From assembly GCA_016785225.1 (NCBI GenBank), contig JAFBJZ010000422.1:3278001-3342000 (forward strand): a DNA stretch of 64,000 bases. The letters are read 5' to 3'. The position numbers and the translations under genes are program-made. Positions 26,301 to 40,100 of this stretch are shown here, piece by piece. Source of the stretch: Psettodes erumei (lineage: Eukaryota; Chordata; Actinopteri; Pleuronectiformes; Psettodidae). Numbering within the stretch: the stretch's first letter is position 1; every line of letters begins with the position of its first letter. Under the pieces are notes generated by a model that was not told the origin of the DNA, ran no database searches, and worked only from the letters and a program-made list of their open reading frames with translations.

Positions 26301-29300
26301 ACGTCAGTCTTCATTTTTAGCTCTCAGACCAAAATGCCTCTCAACAGTCTTTTCTATCTTCCTCCGAGTCCCAAAGGAGCCATCATGATGTCTGGCGAAG
26401 GGTCTCACACCGGAATACAGAATAGTCCCGTAGATCATTCATTTCACTGCTGAAAATGAAAAGAGAGAGAGAGAGAGAAGTCTGAACGTGAGAAAGGTTA
26501 CGAAGTGTGTATGTGTTTATCATCTCCTGTAACTACCGAGAAAATACATTGCCATTGCTGTCAGCGTGGTGCTAACGGGGAATAGCTGCAGAGTGAGAGC
26601 CCACTGCAGCAGATGCAGGGTGGTTGTATTACTTGTGGAGGTTAGTTGTATAATGGTGAACTCAACTATGGGTGCCACTTTGGATAACTAATGATGTCAG
26701 TTTCGCACAGACCATTAGACCCCGATTCTTCTCTCTCCCTCTCTGTGGTTCTGTTTCTCTCTGCAAACACTTGTATCCTCCAGTTCTCCCTCCTTTCCTC
26801 TCCATTCATTCCCAGGGTGCTTCGTGTCAAAAATATTAACTTTGTCCTTTATGGTTAGTTAGAGGGCACATCAAAGTTTTCGCCATTTTCGACACCCTCA
26901 TCTCTTTCTGTTTCTCTTAAGAACACAACCAGCCACTGGGTCGTTGAAGGGCACAAACACACGCGCACACATACACACAAACACACACACACTCACACAG
27001 GCACACAAGCTGCCTGTCGCGGCCTGTAACCTGCCTTATCAGGGGAAATCAGGGGAGGTTATGGCTGAGCTGAAGGCTTTTCCTCTCTTTCTCTGTTCTG
27101 TCTATTTTTCTGTCCTTCTGTGTGACGCTTCCCACAAGCCATAAAAATCCTTGGCATCAGCCTTGATAGTGTTCAATCAGTATGAAAGAATCAGTCTGAG
27201 GAGAATTATTTGCACTCAATAAAAACAACAAAAAACCCCACTGTGCATTCTGAGTTGATACTGAGGGGCCCCGGATCAAAAGGTAAAGAGATTAGAAATG
27301 TTTACACGCACTACATTCAAACTACGCCAGTCAAACCAGGAGTAGAGGCAGTGTGACTTTGCTTTGCAAGATGTTGTTTTAGTCTGGCTTCATCCGAGTC
27401 AATCCAACTTTGATGTTCCCCTGTATCTCCCTACGAAGTAGCCCCAGCAACTGAACCCTCACTTTCTCTCCTCAGTTTCTCTCACTCCTCTTTTACACTA
27501 ACACACATTTGTGTCCCCATGACTTAATAGGACATTACATTGACTTACATTCACTTCCTGGAGACTTGACTTAACCTTAACCTAAACTTTACCTGACCCC
27601 AGACCTCTGCTCCCTGTCCCCATAATGTGGCCCCACAATAAAGATCCCCACAATATGAGTAATGCCTGGACCACACACACACACACACGCACACACACAA
27701 AGAGCGTCCTTTTAGGAGCAACCTTTTAGTACAAATTACCTCAATAAAGCAGATGTCTAGCTTCCTATCTCTCAAACTGTTTTCCCCCGGCTTAGGGCAG
27801 TGTGGGTATTGATGACTGCATAGAAAAGATTCATTCTCTTCTCTTCTCTCCTCTCTCCTCTCCTCTCCTCTCCTCTCCTCTCATCTCATCTCATCTCCTC
27901 TTCTCCCTCCAAAAGTGTTATTTTTTCCCTCTCCTCCCTGGTTTTACGCCACATCATACTTCAGCAGTCACTAAAGGCCTCTTAACCTTCATGCAGCCAT
28001 TCCTCCCTGACTTGCAGCCTCTCTCCATCTTGTTTTTGTGAGTGTCTGTGTTTGTGTGTGGGTCTTTGTGTGTGTCTGTTCACTGGAAGCAGTTGGGTTC
28101 ATGAAAGAATAAATGTCTAACTCGCTCCCTCTATCTTTCTCTCTGTAGGCGGTTAAATGACAATGACATTGCCGTCCTGGACACTGCGGGGACATTTAAG
28201 AAGCTGCCCAACTTGAGGAAGATGTACGTATATTTCTCTATAGATACACTAACACACTATACACTATGTTAATAACACTTCTCATCTTTTCTTTTTCATG
28301 GTTAGGGCTAACGTTGTTGTTGTTTTCTGTTTCTTTTTTAACCATTTTGTCCATTAAATCACACATGCATTTACTTGAATCCTTCTCTGACCTAAAGAGA
28401 TGTGAGTTGGAAATATTGATTATTACAGTGGAATACGTTTGGAAATTTTGGACACGATTGTCCAGTCACTTCTAATATGATATTGCTGTTATTCATCCTT
28501 GGCCCCATTTTGCAATTGGCCAATAACAGAAGGAAGGAAAAGCTTTGTAATTATAAGATGGCTGAAATAAGGACAGATTGATGAGAAGACAGAAAAAAGT
28601 GGATGGACAGAGATAAGAAAGGAATAAAAAAGGAAGGAAAGGTGGAGTGTAATGGGAGTAAAGAGAAGGGAGAATGGAAACAAAGAATGGCAACTGAAGG
28701 CAAGAAAAAAATAAAAAAACAAAAAACATACATGCAAACTGGGCAGAAGTGAAAATGAGACATAAGCAAAGGCGAGAGGAAGAGCGGTAGCTGAAGACAA
28801 GTGGACGAGAGCGACGGAGAGACAGAGAGAGAGGGAGAATGGTGGGTCGGAGCTATGGAGGAAGCGAATATTAAATGGAAATAGAAGATGGGCCTTCGGT
28901 TCAGATTTACAGTCAGTCCTTATCTGCAACCTACTCTAGTTGTGTGTGTGTGTGTGTGTGTGTCAGAGCCAGATAGAGAAAGACAGACCAGAGACCAGCA
29001 CTTGATTTATTGGGGAGGAAATTGCTAACCATCTAGCAGTGTCACTGACGATATAGATTGGCTAGCACTCATTTCCATTTTCCTTCTCTCAATTCCTTCC
29101 CTCCCATCTTCTCTTCACCTCCTCCTTTCCTTACCTCGCTCTTCTCCTTGGACCTGTCCTGCCACTTCTCTTTTTTACTTTGGCCGCAGTCATTTCTTTT
29201 GTTTCTTTTTTCAAACTCTATTCCATCTCTACTCTTTGTTTTCCTCTCCTCTCAAGCTGATAAGAAAACGCACAAAACTAGCTATGAATGAAAGCTACAG

Positions 29301-32300
29301 TAGCTGTGATAGCTATCATCTCAAGTTATTGTCTCTGCAGCCAAATGCTCTCTTTTTCATTTTCATTTTTCTCATTGTGCAAGGAAGAAAGATAGCAATC
29401 ATTTTCAGTTGTCTGTGACCACTTGTCTCTTTTATGTGTGTGTGTGTGCTTTGTGAGTTATAGTGATGGCTGTAAGCTGTTATCAGTATATCTACTGTTA
29501 AAGAAGAGCATATTAAGATGAAAGAGGGAAGAGTTACGATTTATTAGTTGAAGGGATATGATCTATTACTGCAATTAAAGTGGGAACATTGCGCGTGCAC
29601 ACTTTGTCCATATGTGTTACATGTGTGCACATCCTGCAGGTGTATCATATGCAGCTGAAGCTGTCATTTACTTTGTACTTCCTGCAGCAACCTGAGTAAC
29701 AACAAGTTGAGGGACATTCGTGAGGGCGTGTTTGATGGAGCTGGTGGAGTCCTGGAGCTACTGCTGACGGGAAACAAGCTGACTGGACTGCAGGGACGCA
29801 TGTTCAGGGGCCTCACCGGCCTGAAAACTCTGTAAGTCCTGTTTGTGCTTGTGCACAGCAGTAGATAGTGGTGTGCAGGTCCAGCTAACATTATGCTAGA
29901 CTGATGAATGTATGTAAAATATATAGAAATTTATTTTGTCAGTCAACAGCAAGAGCTCTATAAAGCACATGGCAAGTACTACTGATGCAAAGGTGAGTAA
30001 ATATAAATAAAACCGTATGGAATCATAATGTATTTAACCATACATTATAAGCTACATGACTGTCATGTAGTGACTGTTACAGGGTCAGTAAATATGTCAG
30101 CTTTGTTTTCATGTAAATAAAGCTTTTTCAGTTATTTGTACACTGACAACATGTTGCTGAGTGTGTCTAGTGTTTTTGTGCCCTGCGTCCGAGTACTGTT
30201 TTTCCTGTAAAATGGCCACTGAGCGTTGAACATATGGAGAATATGACTTGTGTTAGCTTCTGACTTGTGGTGGACTTTGTTAACTTTTACTTCCCCAGAC
30301 CGAGAAGAGGTGAGCAGGTTTGTTTACTCCCTCACCCTAAAAATCAAGGCTAATGACAGCACATTGTTGTTCCTCTAAATTGGACGCTCACCATAAATAT
30401 GCCAGCGTCCAATTAAGGGTTACAGGATAGTGTACAAAACCATGAGCTAATGTTGTCTGTGTATGCTCAGTGTATATATCTCTGCTGGCTAATGACTCTC
30501 TAATGGCATCATGGCTGTCTCTGTATTATGTTAAGAGGCTCCCTGCTCCAGTAATAGCCTTGCTAACTAGGTTAGCCCATCCCAGAGATTGCTAATGCTA
30601 ACTAACTCGGTTAGCCTGGTCCCACATGACTGAATGTCAAAAGCTAATGTCATATTACATAGCCTGTCAGGGTTGTCTTGTGGGGGCTGGTTTGAATTTA
30701 CCCTTGTTTTTTGTTTTATCTTTTCTCCATGTCATTATAGGTTTTCCCTTTTACCCTCTTTGTCTCTTTTTATCCATTACAATTATGTAAATTTAGTACT
30801 TTTTTATCCGACCGTTGTTCTGCCTGTCAGAAAAACAAGTGAAAAGTACAGTCAGTTCTTTGTTCACCAGTTTAATGTTTAGGTTTTGATAGATTGATTT
30901 AAAATAAGAAAAAAAACAAAATAAATAAGATTTATACATTAATGGGTGAATGATTTAAAGGCTAGATTTTATGATAATCCCTATTGTTCAAGCTAAAATA
31001 AAATATGAAAACATACTCCTTTGCATTCATTTACAAAATATTTGGTATTTGTGTTTTCCAGAATGCTGCGGAGCAACCAGATCAGCTGCATTGACAACAG
31101 TACATTTACGGGTCTGAGCTCAGTGCGTCTGCTGTCGCTGTACGACAACAGGATCTCCAGCATCGCCCCAGGAGCCTTCTCCACCCTGCACTCCCTGTCC
31201 ACCATGTGAGTCATATCCGCTGGCCTTTCTCGCTCTTTATATTGCATATTTTCCTGTTTATTTTTTTGCTCATTTTGTCCCATTACTCCTATCTCTCAAT
31301 GTATGTCTTCAAATCTGGCCACATCTGACCCGTCCTCTGTCTCTGCTTCTTTCTTTCTTCTTGTCTGTCCCCTGTGGCTGAGAGTTCGGAGGGGACATAC
31401 TTTATTTTGTGTGAAGATGTTGAAACAACTGCCATGAAGTGAAGTCATGACAACCTTCAGCCTGCCACATAACATTTCTGTTAGGAAGGAAAGAGAGAAT
31501 CGTGGTGGCAAAAGAGAAGTGAATATATACGTGTGTCTTTTTCTTTAATCCTCCTGAAAGCTGTAAATAATAGATATATCAGGTTCAGTAAACATAGCTT
31601 CATTTTTGTATTTTTTTCTCACTGTGAACAGAGACATGCTGAGCCAAAAAAAAAGGCTTGTCACATTTTTGGTGCTTCCTTCCCTTGTTCTGTCTTTTGT
31701 TATTGCTCTCTGTCTTGCTATGTTCCTGTCATCTTTGATTCAAGTTTCCTTCTTGAGTCACTTGAGAGGAACAGTGGAAGACACAAGGGGGAGAAACGGG
31801 GACAGCAAAGGTGGAGTATGGATGGTGTTGCATAAAATCGGGGTTGCTTAGTGGGGCTGTTGATTATCACTAAACAAATAGAAAGATATTTTATTTACCT
31901 AATCTCTGTCATTTGTCACCATTCTTTTTTTCCAGCATTCGTTTTTCATGTGCCTTGCAGTTGATTTTGTATGCAACACGTGCCTGCTGTTAAACATGAA
32001 GGAAAGACAGATGGTTTTTATTTCTAGATCCTCTGTTCATTTCCTTATCTTTCCTCTGTTCTTATTCTCTCTTTCTCACCCTCTCACTCCTACAATTTGT
32101 AATATCTGGCTCCATTTTTAGTGTATTGTTTCCCGGTGGAGTTTGTCCATTTAATTAAAAGATTAACACGCTTAAAAGGGAAGGAAGGGATTTAGCTTAG
32201 GTCTGGTAGCCACGCAGTGAGGTCAGTTCATTACAAGGAAATGGGGAAATAACTCGTCCCTATCTGTAACAGCACACCATTAATATTGTAGCACAAACAG

Positions 32301-35300
32301 CAACATTCAGGATTATTCATTCGGCAGTAGAGATGGTGTAAGGCAGTGGGCATCTCTTTCACAATTTGGAGACCATCATCATTAAATAGAAACATGTTGC
32401 TTTCTAATATACTAATGATTATGCTGCTGATATTTAATTACCTTTAAGTTCATATGTTCTTGTTCTATATATATGTATATGCTGTATATGTTTGACATGA
32501 ATTACTTGTGAAATTACCTTTGTTTAATAGCATAAATGCAAAAATAACAAAACCCTGGGCTGCAACAGAAAACAATTGCACTCTTGATATTTTTGAACCA
32601 TCTCCAGCAATTTATGCTGCTACCGAGAAGAAAGAGCAGGATTCTGGTTAATACAATCACACATTTCAGAAATTCTTAAATTTGCGTTTCTGCTGGAAAA
32701 GTGAAGATGCCTGGAGCAGCTTTAATGTGCCACCTTTCTAGTGCACGGTGCCTAATGCAATGACTATCCCATCCCATCACATTCAGTTTAAATGTGGTTC
32801 GGCATAAATATTACATGAGCAGTCTCATAAAAGCAACAAAATGCAATGAGAGGTGATCAAAAATGAATAAAAGGGACAGATAACCTTTTCTGTTTTTCTT
32901 TCTCTTTCACAGTTTCTCTCTCTCTGCCACATTTCCTCTTCATCCTCTATTTACAAAGGGAATAAAAATAACTGATAACCTTTGCTTTTTGCCTCTCTTT
33001 TGTTCCCTTGCTCTCTGTCTGTAGCCTCTTTGTCTTCCATCTAAACACATTCTTATTTTTGTCACTGACCAAAAAAACGAAGCACTCCTTCATAAGCCAC
33101 AGACTTAATATGGGTCCTATCTGTAAATGTATGTTAATTAGTAGCGAGGGCAGGTTGTCTTGATGAATGGTGTCTGCTCATTCGCAGAGTTTATGCACCA
33201 ATATTTTGTTTAAGAAGGCAAAAATCAGGGGGAGAATATTAAGCATAAAAATATTGAGCAAATGTGAATTATTTAGCCATTAAGAATTCCTTAAAATGTG
33301 GGGGTTAGGATTTACCGTAAGTGCAGTTGTTCCATCTGCATGTCCTTACACCAACTTCCAAATGTATGTGCAGGACACCGCGATATATGTACACGTTGGA
33401 AGTACGACACAAGTTGCATGTCCATGGCTCATGTAGCAGCATGGTCAAAGCAGTGCTGGTTTGTTTCATCAGGACAAATCGTTGTAGCGTGGAGCCACAT
33501 GTCTTTGTAACAGGTTGTATCTGAATGCAAGGACCTTGGTGTCCTGATTGATTCCAAACTTTCTCTCAAGGCTCAGGTGAAGAAGGTCTGTAACTGGGTC
33601 AAATTCAGTCTTTCATATTTCAGGTTTGTTCGAGATTACATGTCAGCAGAGGCGTCTTGGCTCAACATAAATTCTATGCTCATACCTCTCGCACCACTTA
33701 CTGTTTAGCACCCTGGTCGCAGACAAACACCACCACTTTAAAACCAGCATCGTCTTTGTATTATGAACAAGCGCTTAAACTCCCTGACAGGAAATCAGTA
33801 CGTTTTCACTACTTCCCAATATTAAAAAAAATAGAACTTGCTGAGTTGGAAAAACAGGATTTAATATGTGGTTTGTCTTATGTACAAGGTTTTAAATGGC
33901 GTGAGTTTCTCTTTCACTCAAACAGCTGACTGAATTATTCCACTGAGAAAAAGTATTTCAGTCAGTCTGCGTTCCCTGTTGAAGTTGCACCAGAATGTAC
34001 CTCCATCCCAACAACAATTAGAGAACTGGACATGTGGATTATTTAGAGCTCATTTCAAGACATTGGTTAATCAGCATTCAGCTCTGTCAGCACTATTGGT
34101 CGATTGCACTTTGTTGTGCTTAGTCTTTGTATGCTGAACTTCCATGGCTGTCTGCTGTTATCTGTTGCTATCTCGCTATCGGCAGTCTGCCCTCACTGTG
34201 ATGTGAGCATGTCATTTTGTGCTATGCAGATAAATTAATTCTACATACTGTGAAAGCTTTTTAAATCTGTGCCTCTTCGTTACATGTTTCAGTGTCTAAC
34301 AGTGAAGCACACGTGGTCTTACTTGGTTCATATTTCTGATAACATTAATATCTCTCACTATATTGTCTCCTTGTTTTATGAGACTCTGCCCTAATGCTGT
34401 TTTTGTTAAACTTAATATTCTCTTCTCTGCTTCTTATTGTTCTGCATACATGTTCTTAATAACTTTTGAATTTGAATTTCTCAACATGTTTACAGCAATG
34501 TTTATGAATATGCATTGTGCCTGTTAAATAATCAAACAAAAAAGAAGCTGCCAGTACTGGCGTTCTTTTATTTTGCATTAATCCTGTTTCAATGGTTTCC
34601 TTCCTTCTCTCTCTCTCTCTCTCTCTCTCTGTCTTGCTGACCCTGTTTATTTCCATAGAAACCTCTTGTCCAACCCGTATGTATGTGATTGTCACTTGGC
34701 CTGGCTGGGTCAGTGGCTAAAGAAGACCCGGGTGGTCAGTGGAAACCCTCGCTGTCAGAAACCAGCCTTCCTGAAGGAGATCCCCATTCAGGACGTGGCC
34801 ACCCCTGACTTCACATGTGATGGTGAGCCTCTCTTCCTCTCTGCCCTCACAGGGGGCTAATTGTTTGTGTTTTATTTGCACTTAACATCCATTAAAACAA
34901 TTTGAAACAACAGCACCGAGACACAAACCAGGACCGAGCAACACTTGAAACTGCACAGGATTATTCCACCAAATTACACAGGATGTGGCTGAACCTCCCA
35001 CATTAAACTGGAGTGTCAGGAAACCAAAAAGGTCAGAGCCTGAAACCTGAAACAAATGACGTGTCAGTCAGCCGCCATGTGTCCTGAGCAGATAAAAGCG
35101 CAAGTCGAGTGATTGAAAGCTAAATTAAATTTGTCTTTGCATCATGTTTACTCATTCCAATTACTGAGTGATTTCTCCATTTTTCAAGAGAGACCCTTTT
35201 GCGGTAATATCCTTAGAGGATGACAATGCCCAATGTACAGCAACTCTGAATAAAGTTTTTCAGTCATCAGCTGAAAGTGACTCATTACTAGTGGCAGTAA

Positions 35301-35783
35301 GAAATTACTGCAAATTTCCTGCTGCAGGGCAGCATCGGTCGGTGGGTCAACGGAGAATACTCTTGCTCAAAGAAATCTTGTGGCATCCTCAGGCACATCA
35401 AGTCGACTGTTTTGTGCTGGACTGAGGTGGATGTACAGCATGTACAATTTGGATTCCTGTCTTTCCGTGTAACAGTCCTTCCAGATGCTCGTTGCAGGAA
35501 CTTCCATTTTTACCCCAGATCCTAAACCGGCAGATACACACACATGCTCAGCCGGGTGTTGTGAGGACAGAATGATCAGTAACCACTGGCAAACAGCAGC
35601 CTCAGATGACATCAGCTTGTGGTTTCTACAGTGACGTTGCTGTTACCACGATGATGCCTGCCTGTAGCAACTCAGGCCATTGGCTTGGCTGCCAGAGTTT
35701 GACGCCATAGGCAAAGTGTGGTCTGGCTGTCCTGTCTACTACATCTTTCTTCCTCCTTTTTTCTTTCTTTAGACTCTCTTCGA

Positions 35784-35833
<50 letters not shown>

Positions 35834-37104
35834 CTGAGTTTCTTTGAATTCATTACACTTTTCTAATTTCCTGTAGCTGTGCTGCAACCATTTACTGAAA
35901 ATGACTTTGGAAAGTAGTTGGCTGGGTTGGCTTAAGAAAGGGAACTCTAAGATCGTATCAGATCTTAATATTTATTCTTGCATCTTGCACAAACACGCAC
36001 ACACACACACACACACACACCAACCTACCTTCAAACTCACTCAGCTGCACAAACATACATTTGAATGGTTAATACCACACTCAAGCCCTGGTATTTCTGT
36101 CCTTACAAGCCCATGGCATGGTTACATCGAATGTCTAATTTTAACTTTTTGCTGATCCCAGCTCTAATCTAAACTGACATAATACAAAACACAGAGAGAG
36201 TCGTAAAGTCTCATTTCTGGAAGAACCCGAGGAACTGTCAAAGGGACCTAAGTAACAGAGAATCCTCTGTGTAAGATGTGTTTGACTTTGAAATTTGATG
36301 TAGTTGCTTTTCATGTCAAACTAATGGTTTGATGATCATCAGATCAGTTGTTCTTTGGCTGACGGCCCGTCAGTGCACAAAGGTTTGAAGATATACTGCT
36401 GACAGTCACACAAACTAACTACCAAGCAGGGGCAACATAATCTCTTGTCCATACTCTGATGGTGTAAATCTCAAACCAGCTGTTAGAAGAGTAGAAGCAG
36501 AGACACACACACACACACACACACAATATATATATACAACCAAGGTCCCGGTGTCCGATCTATTTATAGTTGGATAAAATGGCTGTTAAGTTGTCCAGAG
36601 ACAGCCAGGGGAAAAGTAAAGTTAATTGAATTTGTGAGGAGATATTTAGCGCACATTTAAATGTTAGCTCAATTAGCCAACTGTAGAATGAGTCAGCCCA
36701 CAGCTGCACATCCCCGTGGACTCACCAGCTCCACACATCAGGGAAGACACACACCGCTCCGCACAAGGCCTTACATGCACACTCCACATTTAGAAATTAG
36801 CACAATTAGAAAACTACTAAGTGAATGGCCACAGGACAGGTGGGCATATCTATTGTACAAACTAAGTTGGCATCAAAGCGAGTAAAGTGTGAACGAACAT
36901 GAGCACAATCTTGGCTGTTCTCTTTCCCAATCTTTCTTCTCCCGCCACATGCACACACACACACAAACACCAACTCAGATTGCAGTTGTGTTATTATTGG
37001 CTCAGTGTCCACTCTTCATTATCCCTCATTATGGTTTTAACTCAACGTGTTCTACATTTGGGACCACAGTTCAACTATTTACATACTGCAGTGCTAGATT
37101 AAAG

Positions 37105-37149
<45 letters not shown>

Positions 37150-40100
37150 TTTGTCTGTCAGTCAAGGAAGGGGAAGTGATTTTAAGCCAAGAACAACACT
37201 TTAGCCTCTGATCCTTCTTATCTCTGAGTGTTTGAATGATTACAATCACTCTAATGTTTTGTTTTTTTACTTTTGTCCTTACCAAGTGTTGTGTGTGTGT
37301 GTGTGGAACATAGCTGCCTAAGTATCTGTCTGAAGATGAGAAGAAAGCAGGAAGGTGAAAATTCAGATTGATTTTTCTCTAACTGAAGGACATTCACATG
37401 GTGGTATGACAAAGCAGTGCAGCAGTGTACTGACAGATGACAGCAGGGTATCAACTTTTTAATTTTGTTGCTGTATTTATGTAAGTTTCCAAAGTGGTTT
37501 ACAGGCCGCCCTGTCAACAAATGTTCAGCATTTCTGCCGAATCATCTAAAGGGGTTTTACTATTAGCCTACTGCGACCTGCCTGGAGGTACTGAACCAGA
37601 TGTTGAAGCACAAGTGCAGCTGATTTTAACTGCCTGAGGTCATTTCATATTGATTATAAATTACTCGTAAAAAGAAAATGCTGAGTAGAACTGACTGAGT
37701 GCCACACTTAGTTTAGTCTTTATATCTATCGCTCCCTTTATTTCAGTTTGCTCTCTCCCTTCTCTGCCTTTTTTAGCCCGTGCCTTTCATAACCTGTATC
37801 TTTCTTTCTCCCTTTCTCCTCTATCTGTTGCTCTTTTGTCTCTCTTGCACATTGCTGTTAATTTTTGAATTTCTTGGTCCTTGTTTTTACCTCTCTCTCT
37901 CTCTCCTTCTTTCTCTTTGTCTCTCTCTAATATCCCTCTTTCTGCTGCTTTCTCTTTCCCCCTCTCTCTCCAGGTGCAGAGGATAATGGTTGTCTTCCTG
38001 CGTCTGGCTGTCCTGACGTTTGCACGTGCTCAGACGGCGTGGTGCGATGCAGCAACAGAGGGCTGCACTCTCTGCCCAAGGGCATTCCCAAGGACACCAC
38101 TGAGCTGTGAGTCATGCGTGCACACACACACACACACACACAAAAATGCAAAGATGTGCTTATTAAAATATACAGACACCAAGAAACGAATTGATGAACG
38201 TAAGAGCAGGCATGTACATGTGCACAAACAGAAATGGGCATTTTTGTCAATGCTTGCTCGTCAGTAACATGCAAAGTACATGACCGCACACGCATAGACA
38301 CACACAGTCTCACAGTGCTGCAGTGCAATATTGATGCAGCAGCTTGCCCTCTGCTGCTTCAGGAACTAACAAAGCATTTAGTGAACATACACACACACAC
38401 ACACACACACAAATTCCCTTTCTCTCTCTCTCTCTCAGTGTGACTTGATGGGTCTGTACTCAAAGTGAGTGAGTGCTGCAGGTGCTTGTGTGTTTGAATG
38501 TTGAGGTCATGCATCTATGTTTTACCGCAGATATTTTATGTTCCACACACAGTCAAACACAGTCTACTGTGCTTTTTGACCAAAAAAGAGAAACTGTCAG
38601 AACAGTTACCAACAGCTTCCCCTAATGTCTTCCTGATTGTTTAAAAAATAAATATCTATATTCATTTGCAACGTTGTAATGCCAAAGGTCCCTCTAGAAA
38701 AAGAAAATGGTGCAGCAATGCAACATTTTGAAGGTTTTTTCAGATTGATGCTACACAGAGTGACACTGACAAGAGAGTAAGAAAATATGCTTGTATTTCT
38801 AATTATCTAACACAGCTATTAGTAATGGTAATCATTTATTTGGCTTATGTTTTCCCTGTACATTACAACTTGTAAATTGCTTTCTCATTAATTAGAAGCT
38901 GGTAGAAATCCCCGTGAGGAAGAAAAGGGCCAATAAAGGAAATGTCTATAATCATAGCAATTGATTCTGTTGGTGTTGGATATAACGAGGCTATAACAAT
39001 GTTAATCAAGATTAGGGAATTTAAGAAAAAGAAGGAAGAAAATCTCTCATAGGAAAGGTGAGTTATTACTCACACATACACACACACGCAGAAACTCCTC
39101 TAGCTGTGAAATAGGCCTGCTCCGCGGGGTCAATAGCAGTGATTAGGTATTGATCAGACTGAAGAAGACACTCCATCATACTGTCCACATGACCTACTTA
39201 TGACCTGAGAGGGAGAGAGGGAAACAGAGACCAGTGGATCATAAAATGTGTGTGTGCTTGAGTGTATGTTTGTTAACTTGTTTCTCACATACTCCCAAAA
39301 GAAGAGGAGATGTAGGTGACTATTTGCAGCGGTTAGACGATGTGTTTAAGGCTACGCAACAACGTTAGTGTCACGCTTCATCTTTTGCACCCAAAACTTT
39401 TATAAGCTATATTGCTATTTATTCACCCCTGTGGGCATATGTTTGTATGTGTGCTTACATATAATACAAGCTACATTAACTATGCACCTTTCCTTGCAGT
39501 TACCTGGAGGGTAATACGCTGACATCTGTGCCCAAGGAGCTGGCATCCCTGAAGCAGCTGTCACTGGTGTACGTACCGCTCACATGACCTTGAGCAGAAT
39601 ATACACATGCCAAAACCTTGTGCAGACAGTTCAAAGACATAGTTATGCATGTGTACGGTATGCACTGTGTGTTTGTATCTACACAGGGACCTGAGCAACA
39701 ACAGCATCAGCACATTGGCCCCGTACACCTTCAGCAACATGACTCAGCTGGCCACACTGTAAGTCAGTGTTACAGTGGTAACACACACACACACACACTC
39801 CTAATCATGCATGCACATCACACCCATGTCTCATATATGAGTTTTCATCTAGAAAACTAGTCAGTGTTTTCTTCTCTTGACGTTGATCAATTTTCTCTCT
39901 CAACCCTCAGTCTTTGTCTTTGTCACACGTCTCTCTGTCGAGGTTCTCTGTTCTGTCCTCCCTTCACCCCAAACTTTTCCTCACTCATCTCCCATTCCTG
40001 CTCTCTCCACACCCGATCTTCTTCTTCCTTCACCTTTGTATTAGCTTTCTAACAGCTCTCAAAGCTGGCCTTTTTCACTTCTTCACCACTCGGTGAACCT

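Larger units (their letters stand above)
31206..34658 (+). other. intron 18
   Basis: AT-rich and low in microsatellites until the end. A decayed LINE tail occupies about 33517-34479 and a TC run 34606-34630 precedes the acceptor. 32120-32460 holds TTTAATTAAAAG-type AT motifs but no gene. Confidence 0.8.
34823..37973 (+). other. intron 19
   Basis: Holds several simple repeats: TC at 35787-35824, CA at about 35999-36020 and 36504-36525, a compound GT-GA tract at 37106-37149 and a GT run near 37290. Ends with CT-rich sequence (37880-37970) leading into the acceptor. No exon or transposon recognised. Confidence 0.75.
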
